NCBI GenBank assembly: GCA_038049695.1
Contig: CP142459.1
Location: 70,798,501-70,862,500, forward strand
Direction: 5' to 3'
From: Cinnamomum chago
Lineage: Eukaryota > Streptophyta > Magnoliopsida > Laurales > Lauraceae
Length of the DNA stretch: 64,000 nucleotides
Shown: positions 22,955 through 35,350 of the stretch, in pieces
Layout: each line of letters begins with the position of its first letter
How positions within the stretch are numbered: the first letter of the stretch is position 1
Notes under the pieces: model-generated
Told to the model about the DNA's origin: nothing
Seen by the model: the letters and a program-made list of their open reading frames with translations, nothing else
Database searches by the model: none
Position numbers and translations under genes: made by a program

Positions 22955-24176
22955 GCATCACTGTGTTTATGTTCGTAAATTTGGTAATGACAAATTTATC
23001 ATCATTCTTTTATATGTAGATGATATGTTGATAGTTCAACATGAAAGATGCTAAGCCAGTTAGCATGCCTTTAGCCAGTCACTTTAAGCTCAGTAAGAGA
23101 CTATGTCCTACTACAGATGAAGAAAATGAACGGATGATGTCTGTTCCATACTCCTCAGCAGTTGGGAGTCTTATGTATGCCATGGTGTGTACACGGCCAG
23201 ACATTGCTCATGCAGTGGGTTTAGTGGGTAGATTTCTTTCTAACCCTGGGAAAGAGCATTGGGAAGCAGTGAAGTGGATCTTCAGATATCTGAGAGGTAC
23301 ATCAGATTTTTGCTTGTGTTTCGGAGGCTCAAAACCAATACTTGAAGGCTTTACAGATGCTGATTTTGCAGGCGATCTTGATCGTCGGTTGTCTACTTCT
23401 GGATACTTATTTTCTTTTGCAGGGGGAGCTATTTCCTGGCAGTCTAAGTTGCAGAAGTGTACAGCATTGTCTACAACTGAAGCAGAATACATAGCTGCTA
23501 ATGAAGCAGGGAAGGAGATGATTTGGTTGAAGAAATTTTTTCGAGAACTGGATTTGAAGCAAGAAGAGTATATAGTCTACTGTGATAGTCAGAGTGCTAT
23601 GGATCTTAGCAAGAACGCTACATACCATGCCCGCACAAAACACGTTGATGTGAGATATCATTGGATTCGTGAGGTCATCGAAAAGAATCTCATGAAGCTG
23701 GAGAAGATTCATACTGACAAGAATCCCTCAGACATGATGACTAAGGTCGTGTCTAAGGGAAAGCTAGAGCTGTGTTTAGAGTTGGCAGGACTGGACTCCT
23801 AGTAAGGGGGTTCAGAGGCGTCTTCCCCATGGTCTGGAGGGGGAGATTGATAGCCTAGTGGGTCCAGACCAATTGGATTTAGGGGCATGGGTATTTTGGT
23901 AATTGTACCGAAACTTTCTTATTTACTAAGATAGGGTTTCTTGGGGGACAAGAAAGAGAGCATTATATATATTCATGTAATGTGTAACCCATGAGGTAAG
24001 GTACAGTACTGCATATCATACAGAGAGTGAACCCAAAGGAGAGTCGAGTTTCTTTCCCGTGGATGTAGGCAAGATTGCCGAACCACGTAAATCTCTTTGT
24101 GTGTGATTGATTGTTCTTGTGTGGTTGATTGATTGCTCGATCGCTGTTTCACGTTTCCGCATACACGCGCACAACA
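22955..24176 (+). mobile_element. Copia retrotransposon 3' end: RT piece, RNase H and 3' LTR (fossil)
   Basis: Contains a short piece of reverse transcriptase with the Copia YVDDMLIV catalytic box, then a long RNase H region (SAVGSLMYAMVCTRPDIAHA, STSGYLFSFAGG, STTEAEYIA, HVDVRYHWIR) ending near 23802. A purine tract (GGAGGGGGAGAT) at 23836-23847 precedes an LTR of about 330 bases from 23848. The LTR has a TATATATATT box and the CCACGTAAATCTCTTTGTG motif usual in Copia LTRs. No matching 5' LTR is in place. It is a broken remnant with several breaks; lineage probably near Tork/TNT1. Confidence 0.85.
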
Positions 24177-24281
24177 AAATGAAAGCTACAAAGGTGCCTG
24201 CGAGGATTATATAACTTTACAGTCACACATTTCATTAATGTCCAAAGATGAGGTTAGCAGGGTTTTAACTCCATGCTTGAA

Positions 24282-24422
24282 ATAAGATTCATTTTGATAG
24301 TGGGGCCAACTTTGAGTGTTTTGTGTGACTGCTTTTTTATGGTGGCTGTATTTTTCTTCTTTTGCTTCTTTAATGAAAATCTCTTATTTACTAAAAAAGT
24401 TATAAAAAAAAAAAAAAAGAAC
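24282..24422 (+). mobile_element. Short 5'-truncated LINE tail with target duplication
   Basis: About 140 bases of LINE-type 3' UTR (GCTTCTTTAATGAAAATCTC, then CTAAAAAAGTTATAAAA and a poly(A) tail) flanked by ACTCCATGCTTGAA at 24268-24281 and 24423-24436. The 14-bp direct repeat plus A tail are the hallmark of LINE-driven insertion. Confidence 0.8.
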
Positions 24423-24436
24423 ACTCCATGCTTGAA

Positions 24437-27400
24437 GTAGACTCATCATATATATAACCGAAGTGAGTGGGCCACATGAGAAAGACCCGTTATAGAATGG
24501 CCCTTTCAAACACAAGAGGGCCTACCATTATAAGGTTTAAGGCTTAATGTTTAAGACCCCTTCCTACAATATTGTGAATTGTGAATCATGTACCATAGCA
24601 CTATAAGCCACCTTCTGAAGTTTGTGGGACCCACCTGATTTTCAGGCCAGGTGGTCCACTTGTATGATCTCACTGGATGGATGGCCTGGATAGCAATACA
24701 GGTATCACTACTTCACATTTGTTCCTAAATTCTAATGGAAAAAAAAGGGTAGTATATACAACTAAGTACAGATTTGAGTGCAGGAAATGGAATGATGAGA
24801 AAAACACACGTGATGGTAGTTGATTTTGAAATAAAAGTGGGCAGTGTCATGTCGTACATTTGGGAGATTGCTAAAACCAATGGCCAATGAACAAAGTTAA
24901 CCACTGAGAGTATAGATTGTGATGATGAATACGTCATTGTCAACAACCTATAACCATTGTTTATATAGCATTATGTCCAAGATTCTCAAGGCAAGGAAAT
25001 CTCTTCAATCCCCCATAGTTGGTGTAAATTGGCCTACCCAGTGATTAGTGATGTTCTGTTTAGGCTCATACCTTAAATGCGTATATATGAATGGCAGTGT
25101 TTCATGCTTTTCCACTATATTAAAAATATGATTGATACATACATATATACAATGTATAAAAATAACTCGAAGGGCACTTTGTTTAACTATGCGGAAAAGG
25201 AGTTAAATATTGGACTTCTGCTTTTCATGTTTTATGAGAATTCTTTTCATATCTTTTTATAGGAAATAGTTTTTTGCAACATTTTTGAAAGAATTCCATG
25301 ACCTTTTTTTTTTTTTTTTTTTTAAGAAAACTGTGTCACATTGACGTGTGAGACGCAAAACATTTTTCTATGCATATTTTAAGAAACGGTGCCACACAAG
25401 CATGCAAGACAATATTTATTTGTCGGGAAATAATCCGGTGGTTGGTGTTTTTTCTATTTTATTTACCCATATTTTGTTGATTACAACAAGTAGGAAAGTT
25501 TTTTTTTTTTTTTGCAGAAAAACTCTGAAAAAATCTATGATTTTTAGAATTTCAAAGTCTAGCAGAGAGGAGTCAAGATTATGATCAAATCTTATGCATA
25601 AAACAAATTTTTTTTAATATCCTCTCTCCATTAATTGCTGCACATCTGTAAATATTTGCATTCTATTTCCACGTATATGAAATCCACATTTGAAGATATC
25701 AAGAAGAATGTACACAATGTTTCAACATGCCCCTGCCCCTAAGCTATGTTAATAAAACGTTAATTATCTGAGGATTTCGAGTTGCATGTTATGTTATTTC
25801 TGGTGAAAATCGTTATTAGGAGTGCTACAGATGTTAGGTTTAAATTCTGAATAGGTTTCTATTGTATAAATAATTAGGATGATTTTCTTAACAAAAAATA
25901 AGCTGAAGTTTTAATCAAAATGTAGCCTCTTGAATTTATGGAGGATAGTTTTGGTCGCATGAAAAAATGTTGGAGTAATCTTGCAAATGTTTAGAGCCCT
26001 ATATCAACTTATGTGTAATGTTTTGAACCCTGACAATATAACATTTAAATCCATGTTTATAAACTATGATAGATTGTTGAAAGTAAGTTTCCTCTTTTGT
26101 ACATAACCCTACTCCACTATTTTGAAAAGATATATATGCAGAAACCTAGAAATATACAGGCCTAGCTATTTGATTAAGAAGAATTGTGAGAATTCTTGTC
26201 TAGGAGGATTTTCATAGATTCCAAATGTTGTCCCTCAAAGTAGAATTTCAAATGCTTCAACCGCCCTCTAGCATTTAGAATTTTGGAATTCTTGGTATTC
26301 ATAAGACTAAGAGTGTATTTTCAAGTGATTTTAAATTCTGAATTCTTGTTTCAAACAAAGCATTTGGAATGCTCATGGACAATATGTAACATCATATCAT
26401 AAATCCCTAACAAACCCAATTATTTATCAGAAATACCTCAAATCAAATAGGCCCATAGAGGAAAAGACAATAATAAGATGTTTGATAACTGCCGCGCAAA
26501 AGGAAACTGTGCTCTTTCTATCCAGGTGTGATTTCCAGATCCTTCTGACGTATTTGAAGAAAGTACATTTCCTGAAATCCTATCCAAAATGATCGTTGCA
26601 CCCAAACAGTCGTGGGAAGGCATCGAAAAATCCGATTAGTTGTCTCCACCTCTTTTTGTGGAAAGGCTCTCTCCACAAACAGCCCCTAATTTATATAAAA
26701 CAATGTAACTGTTACGAAAATGGACATCCAAACACCACCACATACATTTTCGTGGAAAAGAAGATAGGGAATATCTCCTCAAATCTATCCACTTGATTTG
26801 CTTGTGAAGAATGAAAAGACGATTAGTTTATTATATATAATCGCCTTGAGGTAGTAATTCACACCCAAAATGAGATTTCTCCGTTGATTAGCTTCCTAAC
26901 GTCATGTCAAGAGCAGTTGGGTGATGGAAGCAGACCCCATTAGCTTTAGCCTGATGCGATAAACACCCAAAGGTGATGTGATTTGTGGCCCACATACAGA
27001 TCTCACTAATCAAATATTTATCTTAAATCATCACTTAATGGACATAAACACCGAAAGGCGATCGAATAATTTTCACCTTCAATCATCCCTCAATGGGCAT
27101 CAATCTCATACAGAGCCATTTTTCTGGTATGACCCACCTTTGATGTTAAATATATTTTTGAATCCGAGTCAAAATTTTCACGAAAGTGATTCTTCTTGTT
27201 GAATTAAGAGGTAATTACTAACTCTGCTTAAGTGCCCACAGTCCACTCAATTTTCAACTTCATGACCCTACCTTACAAGCTTTCCATGTTAAATCCAACT
27301 CAGATTAGTTTCTTTCCAGGTTCGCTGATAATCCATAACATGACCTGCAGATCTTCTAACTGGCCTACAAAACACTCATGTGGATCAACACCTTTTGACT

Positions 27401-27674
27401 TTTTTGATACATGCATAGATAATCGTTATACAAAATTGTATATATATCTTGCTTATGTTCGGCTAGCACTGTATAGCTAGCTACATATGATCTAAAACAA
27501 TGGGTAGTTTTATTAGTTTTTCACTAATAAATTATGTGGTTATGTTAGACGTGTACAGGCCTGTTGCTTGCCACTAACATATATTATAAGTTACACAAAC
27601 CACCTATACTAGCAAACCAAAACAAAGGTTACACAAACTACTAGGTGAATTATCTTTTTGACGGTAGTTTGTGG
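24437..27674. other. Intergenic DNA, AT-rich, no gene recognised
   Basis: A long AT-rich stretch with T runs at 25303-25323 and 25500-25514. At 26150-26360 are GAATTC-rich words like those of the Tourist-like MITE at 37478, suggesting an old MITE without clear ends. No conserved coding segment seen. Confidence 0.5.
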
Positions 27675-27679
27675 CATAT

Positions 27680-29908
27680 TGTTAGGCTCCGTCCCGAGTT
27701 AATCACGATTAACTCTAATTAATTGAGCTGATGACTAATTAAGCCGGTTTAAATGAACTAATGGTGATTTATCGTCAAATGGATTGGAATTTGCCTAATG
27801 TAGGCTTAATAGTAAATGAGATTATGAAATGAATTGAATGGAATGGAAAATGAAGCTCAAATAAACAAACCAAGGACTTTTCCGGAAATACGGATTTGTA
27901 TGTATTTTGTCGAATGCGGAAAGTCTTGATACCCGCATGTGTATCTCGACGAGTACGCAGGTTTTCATAAAAGGCTTGAGTTGATTCGACGAATATCGGA
28001 TCAAATGGACCTTCAATTGACTCAAAGAGTAAATGAGAAAATGAGAAGGGACTTAAATGCAAAAATGCAACTTATATAAGCCAAATGACTTCATTCCTCT
28101 CAAACCCTAGGCAACATCAACGTGTCTTCTTCTTCTTCTTCTTTCTTCAATTTCTTCTTCATCAAGAGTGAGGTTCAAGTGAAGGAAGTGAAGAGGAGGT
28201 TGGTTACTTCATCTTCTTCATCTTCTTGATCATCTTCTTGGAGTTATTCTTGGAATTCAAGCTTGAAAGGGGAGAAATCCAACTCAATTCCAAGCTAAAA
28301 GAGGAGTTTGTTTCTCTCAAGCTTCAAACAAGGCAAGTATAGGCATCTCTAGCAATTTAAGCTTTTATATAACTTGTATGAACTCAAGGAGTTCAAAAAT
28401 GTGGTTTTTGTTCAGAGCTTCTAAAGTTCAAAAATAAGCTTCTGGGCGAATTTCAGCTAGCCGCGAGGCTAACCGCGAAGCTAACCGCCAGAAAATCCGA
28501 ATTTGACGAGCTTCTGGAAAGCTAACCGCCAAATTTCGATTAGCCAAAATTGGAATTTCGGCTAGCCGCGAGGTGACCGCCGAGCTGACCGAAATTGGTC
28601 AGAAATTCCTGTCAGGAAAATCAGCTTCTGGAAAGCTAACCGTAAGCTAACCGAACTTGGTTCGGCTAGCCGCCAGTACAGTTCGGCTAGCCGCCTGCAT
28701 AGTTGCGGCTAACTGCCAGGTAGCCGCCGAGGTAGCCGAAATTGACTAGTACAGTTCGGCTAACCGCCAGTGAGTTTTGGATTTTTGCGAGAACGAAGAT
28801 CTCTTATGTGGTCATAAATACTTCTCGTATAGTTAAGGTGAGTTATTAGTGATATCTAACCTCCATAAGTGTTAACTAGGGTTATCCTAATGCATAATCA
28901 ACTAAGTAATGTCATCAAAAGTAATACTTGCACTGAGAACCATAGTTGCACTCAAGGGTTGGTTAGAGGATTGGTTAGAGGCTTGCTTTAGAATGAGAAT
29001 GAGATGGGTACGAATTGTTAAAGGGTCTGGCACTACCTAGTGGTTTCTTAAACTCATTATTGAATTGCACTGAATGAATTGATAAATGAAATGACTATTC
29101 CTACTGCAGTAGATGAGATTGGGGTGTTCCGGAGCTCGTGGCGACACCAGTGATCTCTGATCAAGACACTGGGAGATCCCACCTTATTGGACCGAAAGGT
29201 CATTGACTGAAAATTCATACACTGAAAAGCCATTAATAAAGGTTGAACCTAATGAATAAATGAATATGAAATGCTTCCTTTTAGGAAGAACTGAATGGAG
29301 TTGAAACTAATGCTAGTGTAGTTGCCAGTCTTATTGTCATTGTTATTTGTATTTGATATTGATTGTTTAGAACTGTTTAAATCGATGAGTTGTTAGGAAT
29401 TGTTAGACATATGTATATATCTTGTTGAACCGTCGTGTTCATGGTATTACTGATGATGTTAAAGGCTCAGTTACCCGTGCCGGTCCCTCAGCGACCGTCC
29501 CACCAGCGGAGGAGGCCCATTCGCTACCTCCAGGAGGTCTAGCTGAATGAACGTAAGCAGAGAGCGAGTTCATTGGAGTCTTTTGGAAACTTTTTAGAAA
29601 TGTTTTATATATTCATTTTGGTATTGTATATACTGCATATGATGGCCCCTGCATTGTATTGTAAATATGCAGCGGTTGATGATAGGAACTCAAAGTAATT
29701 ATATGATTCGTTTTGATTAAATGGTTGTCAATGTATACATGCATATTATTGTATATTCCGCACAACTGTACATTGACAGGTATGTATGCAAGATCCCTTG
29801 TAGACTTCGTTGTAACTTCGGTTAAACGGGGTTTACGGGAGTAAGTATGATTGTATCGCGACCCGGGAGTAACCCTAATGACTCTGATCTCGGGGCCGGG
29901 TCGTGACA
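27680..29908 (+). mobile_element. Solo LTR of a Gypsy-type retrotransposon, perfect 5-bp target duplication (fossil)
   Basis: 2,229 bases from TGTTAGGCTCC to CGGGTCGTGACA, with CATAT directly outside both ends (27675-27679 and 29909-29913). The end sequence (GGCCGGGTCGTGACA) and length suit plant chromovirus-type Gypsy LTRs of the Tekay/Del kind. A TATA box (CTTATATAAG) lies at 28071-28080, followed by a CT-rich leader. At 28447-28770 there are roughly 15 copies of a GCTAACCGCC/GCTAGCCGCG motif. No coding part: a complete solo LTR. Confidence 0.85.
28447..28770. repeat. Cluster of GCTAACCGCC-type motifs inside the solo LTR
   Basis: About 15 degenerate copies of a 10-base motif (GCTAACCGCC, GCTAGCCGCG, GGTAGCCGCC) with irregular spacing, some carrying the palindrome GCTAGC. 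It lies about 370 bases after the TATA box, so it would be in the transcribed part of the former element. Confidence 0.8.
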
Positions 29909-29913
29909 CATAT

Positions 29914-30834
29914 TTTGTACTTTACATTTCATAAATGAATGAAGAACTATCCTACTTTATTCTTCAATTTATTTGTGTGCAATTGAGCGACCACTTGCTT
30001 GAATTTTCATTAAATACTAGTATTTTTCTTCTGTGTACTTGAGTTGAATGTACTATTATATTGTTTTTGTGATATACATAGACTCATCAAGTAGAAAAAA
30101 AGAAGTTGCATATAATCTATAGTGGATGTCTTATCCATAACAGATATGGATTGATCTTGCTTCTACTTTTTGTCTATTTATTATCCTACTCTTTGCGTTG
30201 ATTTTGTTTCAAGTGGTTATAATTATTTTAGTATATATCTATCATGTAGCTGTATTCTTAGGGCTTGCTTCTTTCTTTGAAATTCTGACATTTATGTTTG
30301 GTGAATGTCTAGAAATTTTAAATATTAGAAGTCTTGAAATGTTAACAAATTCTGTCATTTCTAAATTTTTTATTTCATTCAAGCGCAATTTCTAACTAAC
30401 ATAATAATCAGTGTTCAGGTATGACTAGCATTTATACATTATAAAAAATAATCATAAATCATAGAAAGAAAATAAATGAATAAAAGGTTACCGTGAAATT
30501 ACCTCTTTACGTAATGTAATTAGAGCTGATGGGATCAGAAGGAATGAGAAGAATGGAATAACAAAGTGAATGGTGGAGTTTTGGATAGAAAATGAGGTAC
30601 GTAGAAGTTTCAAAAGTGGAAACGTGGGAATAGAAGTGAGTGGTAGTTTCAAAGGTAGTTTGTTTGAGATAACTGTGGAGAAAACTAAAATGACGGTCAA
30701 AATTCAATCCAAAACCTCTTAGCTTAATATATTATATTTGAAGATTTCAAAGACCATAAATTCTAAGAATTCCTTGTTTCATAGCTACTAGATCTTGCTT
30801 AGTAGAATGATACATGTACATGCAATGTAGTACG
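29914..30834. other. Intergenic DNA with a possible Tourist-like MITE remnant
   Basis: AT-rich. Near 30258, TTAGGGCTTGC followed by TTGAAATTCTGAC resembles the left end of the Tourist-like elements in this window; the right end is unclear. No gene seen. Confidence 0.4.
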
Positions 30835-31052
30835 AGGGGCCACATTAAGGAATGACAACATGGACTCCTCCTTTAGAAATCTTGATTCATGAAGCCACAT
30901 TCAAAAACTACAACATCGGGCTAATGTTTGGAAATTATGATATTGAAGCCTACCTATAGGTATTAAAACCGAGGGCTGCATTAGCATAAAAAAAGCAAAA
31001 AGAAAAGGAGAGTCACTTAAAGCTTTTGGGGGAGGCGGGACCAAGAGTTGTG

Positions 31053-31053
<1 letters not shown>

Positions 31054-31083
<30 letters not shown>

Positions 31084-31085
31084 AA
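31054..31085. repeat. (AAAT)n microsatellite
   Basis: About eight copies of AAAT in a row. Confidence 0.95.
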
Positions 31086-31231
31086 CATACTTGTGGAAAA
31101 AAAAACCATACTTGTGGAAAAAAAACCATACTTGTGGCAGTCTTAGTCCACATTAAAAGTAATTGTGGAAAAAAATTAAACCATACTTGTGGCAGTCTTA
31201 GACCACATTAAAAGTAACTTTTCTTGTAGTG
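31086..31231 (-). mobile_element. CACTA (En/Spm) transposon end fragment
   Basis: Read on the minus strand it begins at 31231 with CACTACAAGAAAAGTTACTT, the canonical plant CACTA terminus. It is followed by two copies of a subterminal repeat (AATGTGG...AAGACTGCCACAAG) and further CCACAAGTATGG copies. The opposite terminus is not seen, so only an end remains. Confidence 0.65.
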
Positions 31232-31734
31232 CCATTTGGAAATTACAAGATGAGATCAACTTTTAGGAATTAAAATCTAGGGCCCATTAGAAATCACATG
31301 GGGCTTATCTTTAGTAATTGGCCACCTTTAAAAATTAGTTATGGGGCCACTTTTAAAAATTACGTGGGACAGACCAGAGGAAATAGTGGCATGTTGGCCT
31401 ATTTATAGGAATTACAATATGGAGCTCATTTTTATAAGTACATTACACCCACCTTTAGAATTGCAGTATGAAGGTCCACCTTTTAGAAATCACAATACAG
31501 GACTACGTTTAGAATCACCATATGTGGGACCCACTTGGAGATTATGATATGTGGGATTGGTCTTTTAGCAAGTAAAACTTGGACACACATTTAGAAGTTA
31601 CATAGGCCATCCTTTAAAAAATGATAAGTGGAGCTCATCTTTTAAAAATTGAGGACAATAAAGTTTTAAAGAATGTTGCCAAACACTCTAATGGTTTGGT
31701 GGTGTTGGCACATTGATTTCATCCAAATAGCCAG

Positions 31735-32273
31735 TAGGGTTGCAAACGGGTATTCAATTGTCCGATTACTAGGAAGTTTCGATCGAAAAAAATCGGGTCT
31801 GGAACTTATTTTAGATTTTGATTAATAATCAAGTTCGGATTCGGAACCCAATTTAGGTTCTGATTGATAAACTGGTATGGTTCTTGGTCCATATAGGTTT
31901 CGAACCGTGGACCCGGGACCCTACATGAGTCTATGATATTACAAACTACACCTCAAAATCAACTATTTCTGAACATTTATATATATAATACTAGAGGTAG
32001 TTAACTTGATGCTCTGTTATAAGTTGAATGATATACTTATTTAAGAAAAAATGAAAAAAATGAAGAAAAGTTATAATCGATTTTGAAATTAGATTTCAGT
32101 CTTCTAGGTGGATTCAGTTCCGGAACCAGATCCAATTTTTTCAATTGGAACTGGGTTTGGAACCAACAAAACAGATTTTAAGTCAAAATCGGAACCGAAA
32201 GTGGAACTGTTATTTAAAAGTGGGTCCGGATCCAATATGTTTCCGAACCGGAACCGTCCCATTTGCAACCCTA
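31735..32273. mobile_element. hAT-like MITE
   Basis: The left end TAGGGTTGCAAACGGG and right end CCCATTTGCAACCCTA are inverted repeats with one mismatch. The inside is non-coding and rich in TTCGGAACC and GGAACCG words. An 8-bp target duplication is not clear, suggesting age. Confidence 0.75.
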
Positions 32274-32280
32274 ATGACTA

Positions 32281-35200
32281 AGGATCTATCTTTGGGTCCT
32301 CAAATTAAAGTATTACTTTTTGACTAGTACTAACCCAATGTAAAGCAAAAAAAAAAAAAAAAGAACGCTTAAGAGAGTGTACCAAAATTTCAGAATTTTG
32401 AGGAGCTGCAATTTGAAACCATTGATCTCAGGTGCTTATTTTGACAATAATTTCAGCTATCTTCCACATATCACTTCTTTAGTTTGCCTTCCTAATTATC
32501 TCTTGCTTAGCCGGTTGCAGAACCTGAAAATTTGACTTGGAGGGGCCACCAATATGTGAAAGATAAAAAAAAAAAACTTGGAGGGCCAATGTAAATCCAA
32601 GATTAAAATTCCAGTAACTTGAGGCGTGGTTTTCCAAAATTCCTGACATGCTCCTCTTCCTTGTAAATGGTCCACTTTTACATGCACAGACACGCATGCA
32701 CCTGCACAAAGGACATGTGGCACACAGCTCCCACGGAGGATGGAGCCCACTAACAAGAGAATGATGAAACAACCATCACAGACACTTTACAGATGGCCCA
32801 CCCATGCATCAGCTCCTGCTATCACCATTCACCATATTCCAGTCCCTCTGTGATATATTTCTCCACATCCATAATAATCCAAATGTCAATGTAAATGCAA
32901 TCAACATCCCACGACCTCTGTCCCTCTCTCTCTCTCTCTCTCTCATTTTCTTTTTAAAAAACAACATGACATGTACCAACATGAGACAAAAGATGGAGGC
33001 TGGTGCGTTGAGAGGCCGCGATCAATGCTAACCTTCATGTCCCTCATCATACCCATCTGCCCCCCATTTCATTATAACACTTCCCACAAACCATATTAAT
33101 GCAATCATTTCATTCCATGAGAGTCATGTATTGTAACTCTTTGGGCTTATGTAGGCCACACCACACTAACCCCACCAACCGTTTTTATCTTTACTAAAAT
33201 ATATGTGGCATACAAATGATGATGATCAATATCAATACATATCTCATCTCTTCCATTCTTCCATCCAAGGACCTTTTGGAAAGGAACAACTACCATCATT
33301 ATATGGTACTGCAGTACTATTCCAATATAAAGCTGTTGAGTTTGGGGACTGAAAGCTTTTGCAATGCTTTCGGTGAGAGTCATTTCCCAACATAATCTCA
33401 TCAATCAATGGAATGTAGATACTATTGCTAGTAGATTACAAAAGTCTGTTATCTTTGAAGTAGAAAATCCATACCGTCCATTTCGGCCAACCACCCCTGG
33501 TCTTTGGCTTTTGTAGGTCAGAATTTTTCTGTTTTGATATATGTAAGTGGACCCGAGTCCAAGACATGCCATGTGTGTACAGTAGTCAACTCATATGGTG
33601 TTTGGTCCATTGTCCCACAAAGGAGGGGTGGGACACACCTTCCTAGCTGATGCTACATGCAAGCTTCAGATTGATTGGCCCCAGTTTGGGAAAGAAGGGA
33701 AAAAATATTGGAGTTGACTTTTGTTTAAACTTGGTGCTAATTGATCAGGACTGGGTAGTTGTTGTTGTAGTGGTGGTTGGTGTGTGTGTTCTATCAATCC
33801 AGATACTAGGTTGCTCTGGATTGTAGAATAAGTTTTGGGGTGCACTCGCCTATTGGTGCGTTGTAAAGGTCCAACTTTTGGACCTATTTTCAACCTAGGT
33901 TTGGATTTGGGTCCTATGGATGAACCCTAGACATAATTCTGGACCATGTCTAACTTCAGATATTTAAATTAAACTCAGACATGGGTTCAGGTTTATGACT
34001 TAGGCAGGATTTTTAGTCCAAATACATGTCTCATATGAGTAATTTAGCTTTGAGTCTATGTTAAAAATACACCCGAGCCAAGCTTATAATATTTTATTGT
34101 TGGGTGGGTGTAAGAGGGTGGGGCTTTGGGAACTAGCTAACATATCACCCATAGGTTGCTCTCATCTGTCTTGCCTAGACAATGAAATGATTTTTTCATA
34201 GCCTTGAAATGGATGGCAGAGACCATTGAATGATTCTTAAGTTTCCGTTTTTTTTTCCTAATGGCTAGGTCTGATACTTGAAAGACTAGCAGGCCTCAAA
34301 TAATAGCCATAAAATATAAAACTATCAGAGATCTGCAGTGGAAGATATAAAATATAGTGTTTCATCCATTTTATAAAGTTTGAAAGGGATCCAGGTAATG
34401 CTTGTTTCAAGTTATTAAAACTCAGCCCAAACTGAGTCATATGACCCGTCATGTAAAGGTTTTGATCACAATTGAAATTGACTTTCAATTTTGTTAATTT
34501 TACATACATTTAAGACATCATACAAAAAGATATAAATAAACTTTTACAACTTTTATTTCCTGAACTTTGTCAAACAGTTCCCTTTCCTAAAGGGGGCCAA
34601 AAGAAACAAGGTTTCAGTCTTAGAAACATAATTAATATGGTAGTTGATTTCAATATAGTTAGGATAAGACTTTAATGATGATGTGAATGATCCATATCTT
34701 GATTCTTCCATCTGCTATTAATATGGGATCTTCTACCTGTTTTGAATGCAAAATTGATCTGATAGCTTAGATTGTTTAAGTAGTGGGATTCCCTGGTAGG
34801 GCCCAGCTATTGAAAATCCAAACTTACTCGTGATAAAATCTCACATTTTAATAGTTTTATTGAAAGAGTGAGCATGTAACTAATAATAGGATTAATGGTA
34901 ATCACATTATTGATTATATGCTAATTCTGATGAGAGTTTCACATGTCAGAAATCTCTGAGATCAGTATCAGATGTTATCCAAAAATTTTCTCGAAGTTGT
35001 TTATTTAATAATGGAATTAAGAAATAGCCTTATGAAATGTTAGTTTTGGCCTTTAGATTTTCTCTAAATTCCATCATCCTAGCTAGATGCTGTAAGGGTG
35101 TACTGGTGGGTTTGAAGAATGAGCTGGAGGACAACATTTGATTAATTTATAATTTTCTAGCAAACAAATGCCCCCAGTGAAAGTAAGTGATCAAAGTATT

Positions 35201-35342
35201 CCCAGTTTTGCATCAGATGATTTTATTGTCGACCAATGACTTCCAAAAGCAAAGCGTGGTAGACCAGACAAGTAATTTGTGGGAGATTTTCACCTGCAAG
35301 TTGACGGCATACTTTGTTCAAGCATTCGAATGAAATACCATG
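32281..35342. other. Intergenic DNA, no gene recognised
   Basis: Mostly AT-rich with short microsatellites: (CT)n at 32924-32944, A runs near 32347 and 32567. At 33880-34080 there are GGTTTGGATTTGGGT-type words like those in the hAT-like MITEs, but no paired ends. No coding feature supported. Confidence 0.5.
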
Positions 35343-35350
35343 GTTGGGGT

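Larger units (their letters stand above)
30835..31660. repeat. Degenerate tandem array, unit about 28 bases
   Basis: Some 15-20 loosely conserved units approximating AAATTACAATATGGGG plus CCCACCTTTTAG, clearest at 31230-31640. Each unit pairs an 'ATTA/ATCA' part with a 'GGGCCCACCTTTTAG' part; neighbours differ at many positions and in length (24-33 bases). A CACTA-type end and an (AAAT)n tract interrupt it. Confidence 0.7.

Noticed and set aside
31054-31085. Regulatory AT-hook platform
   Set aside because: A simple (AAAT)n microsatellite explains it.
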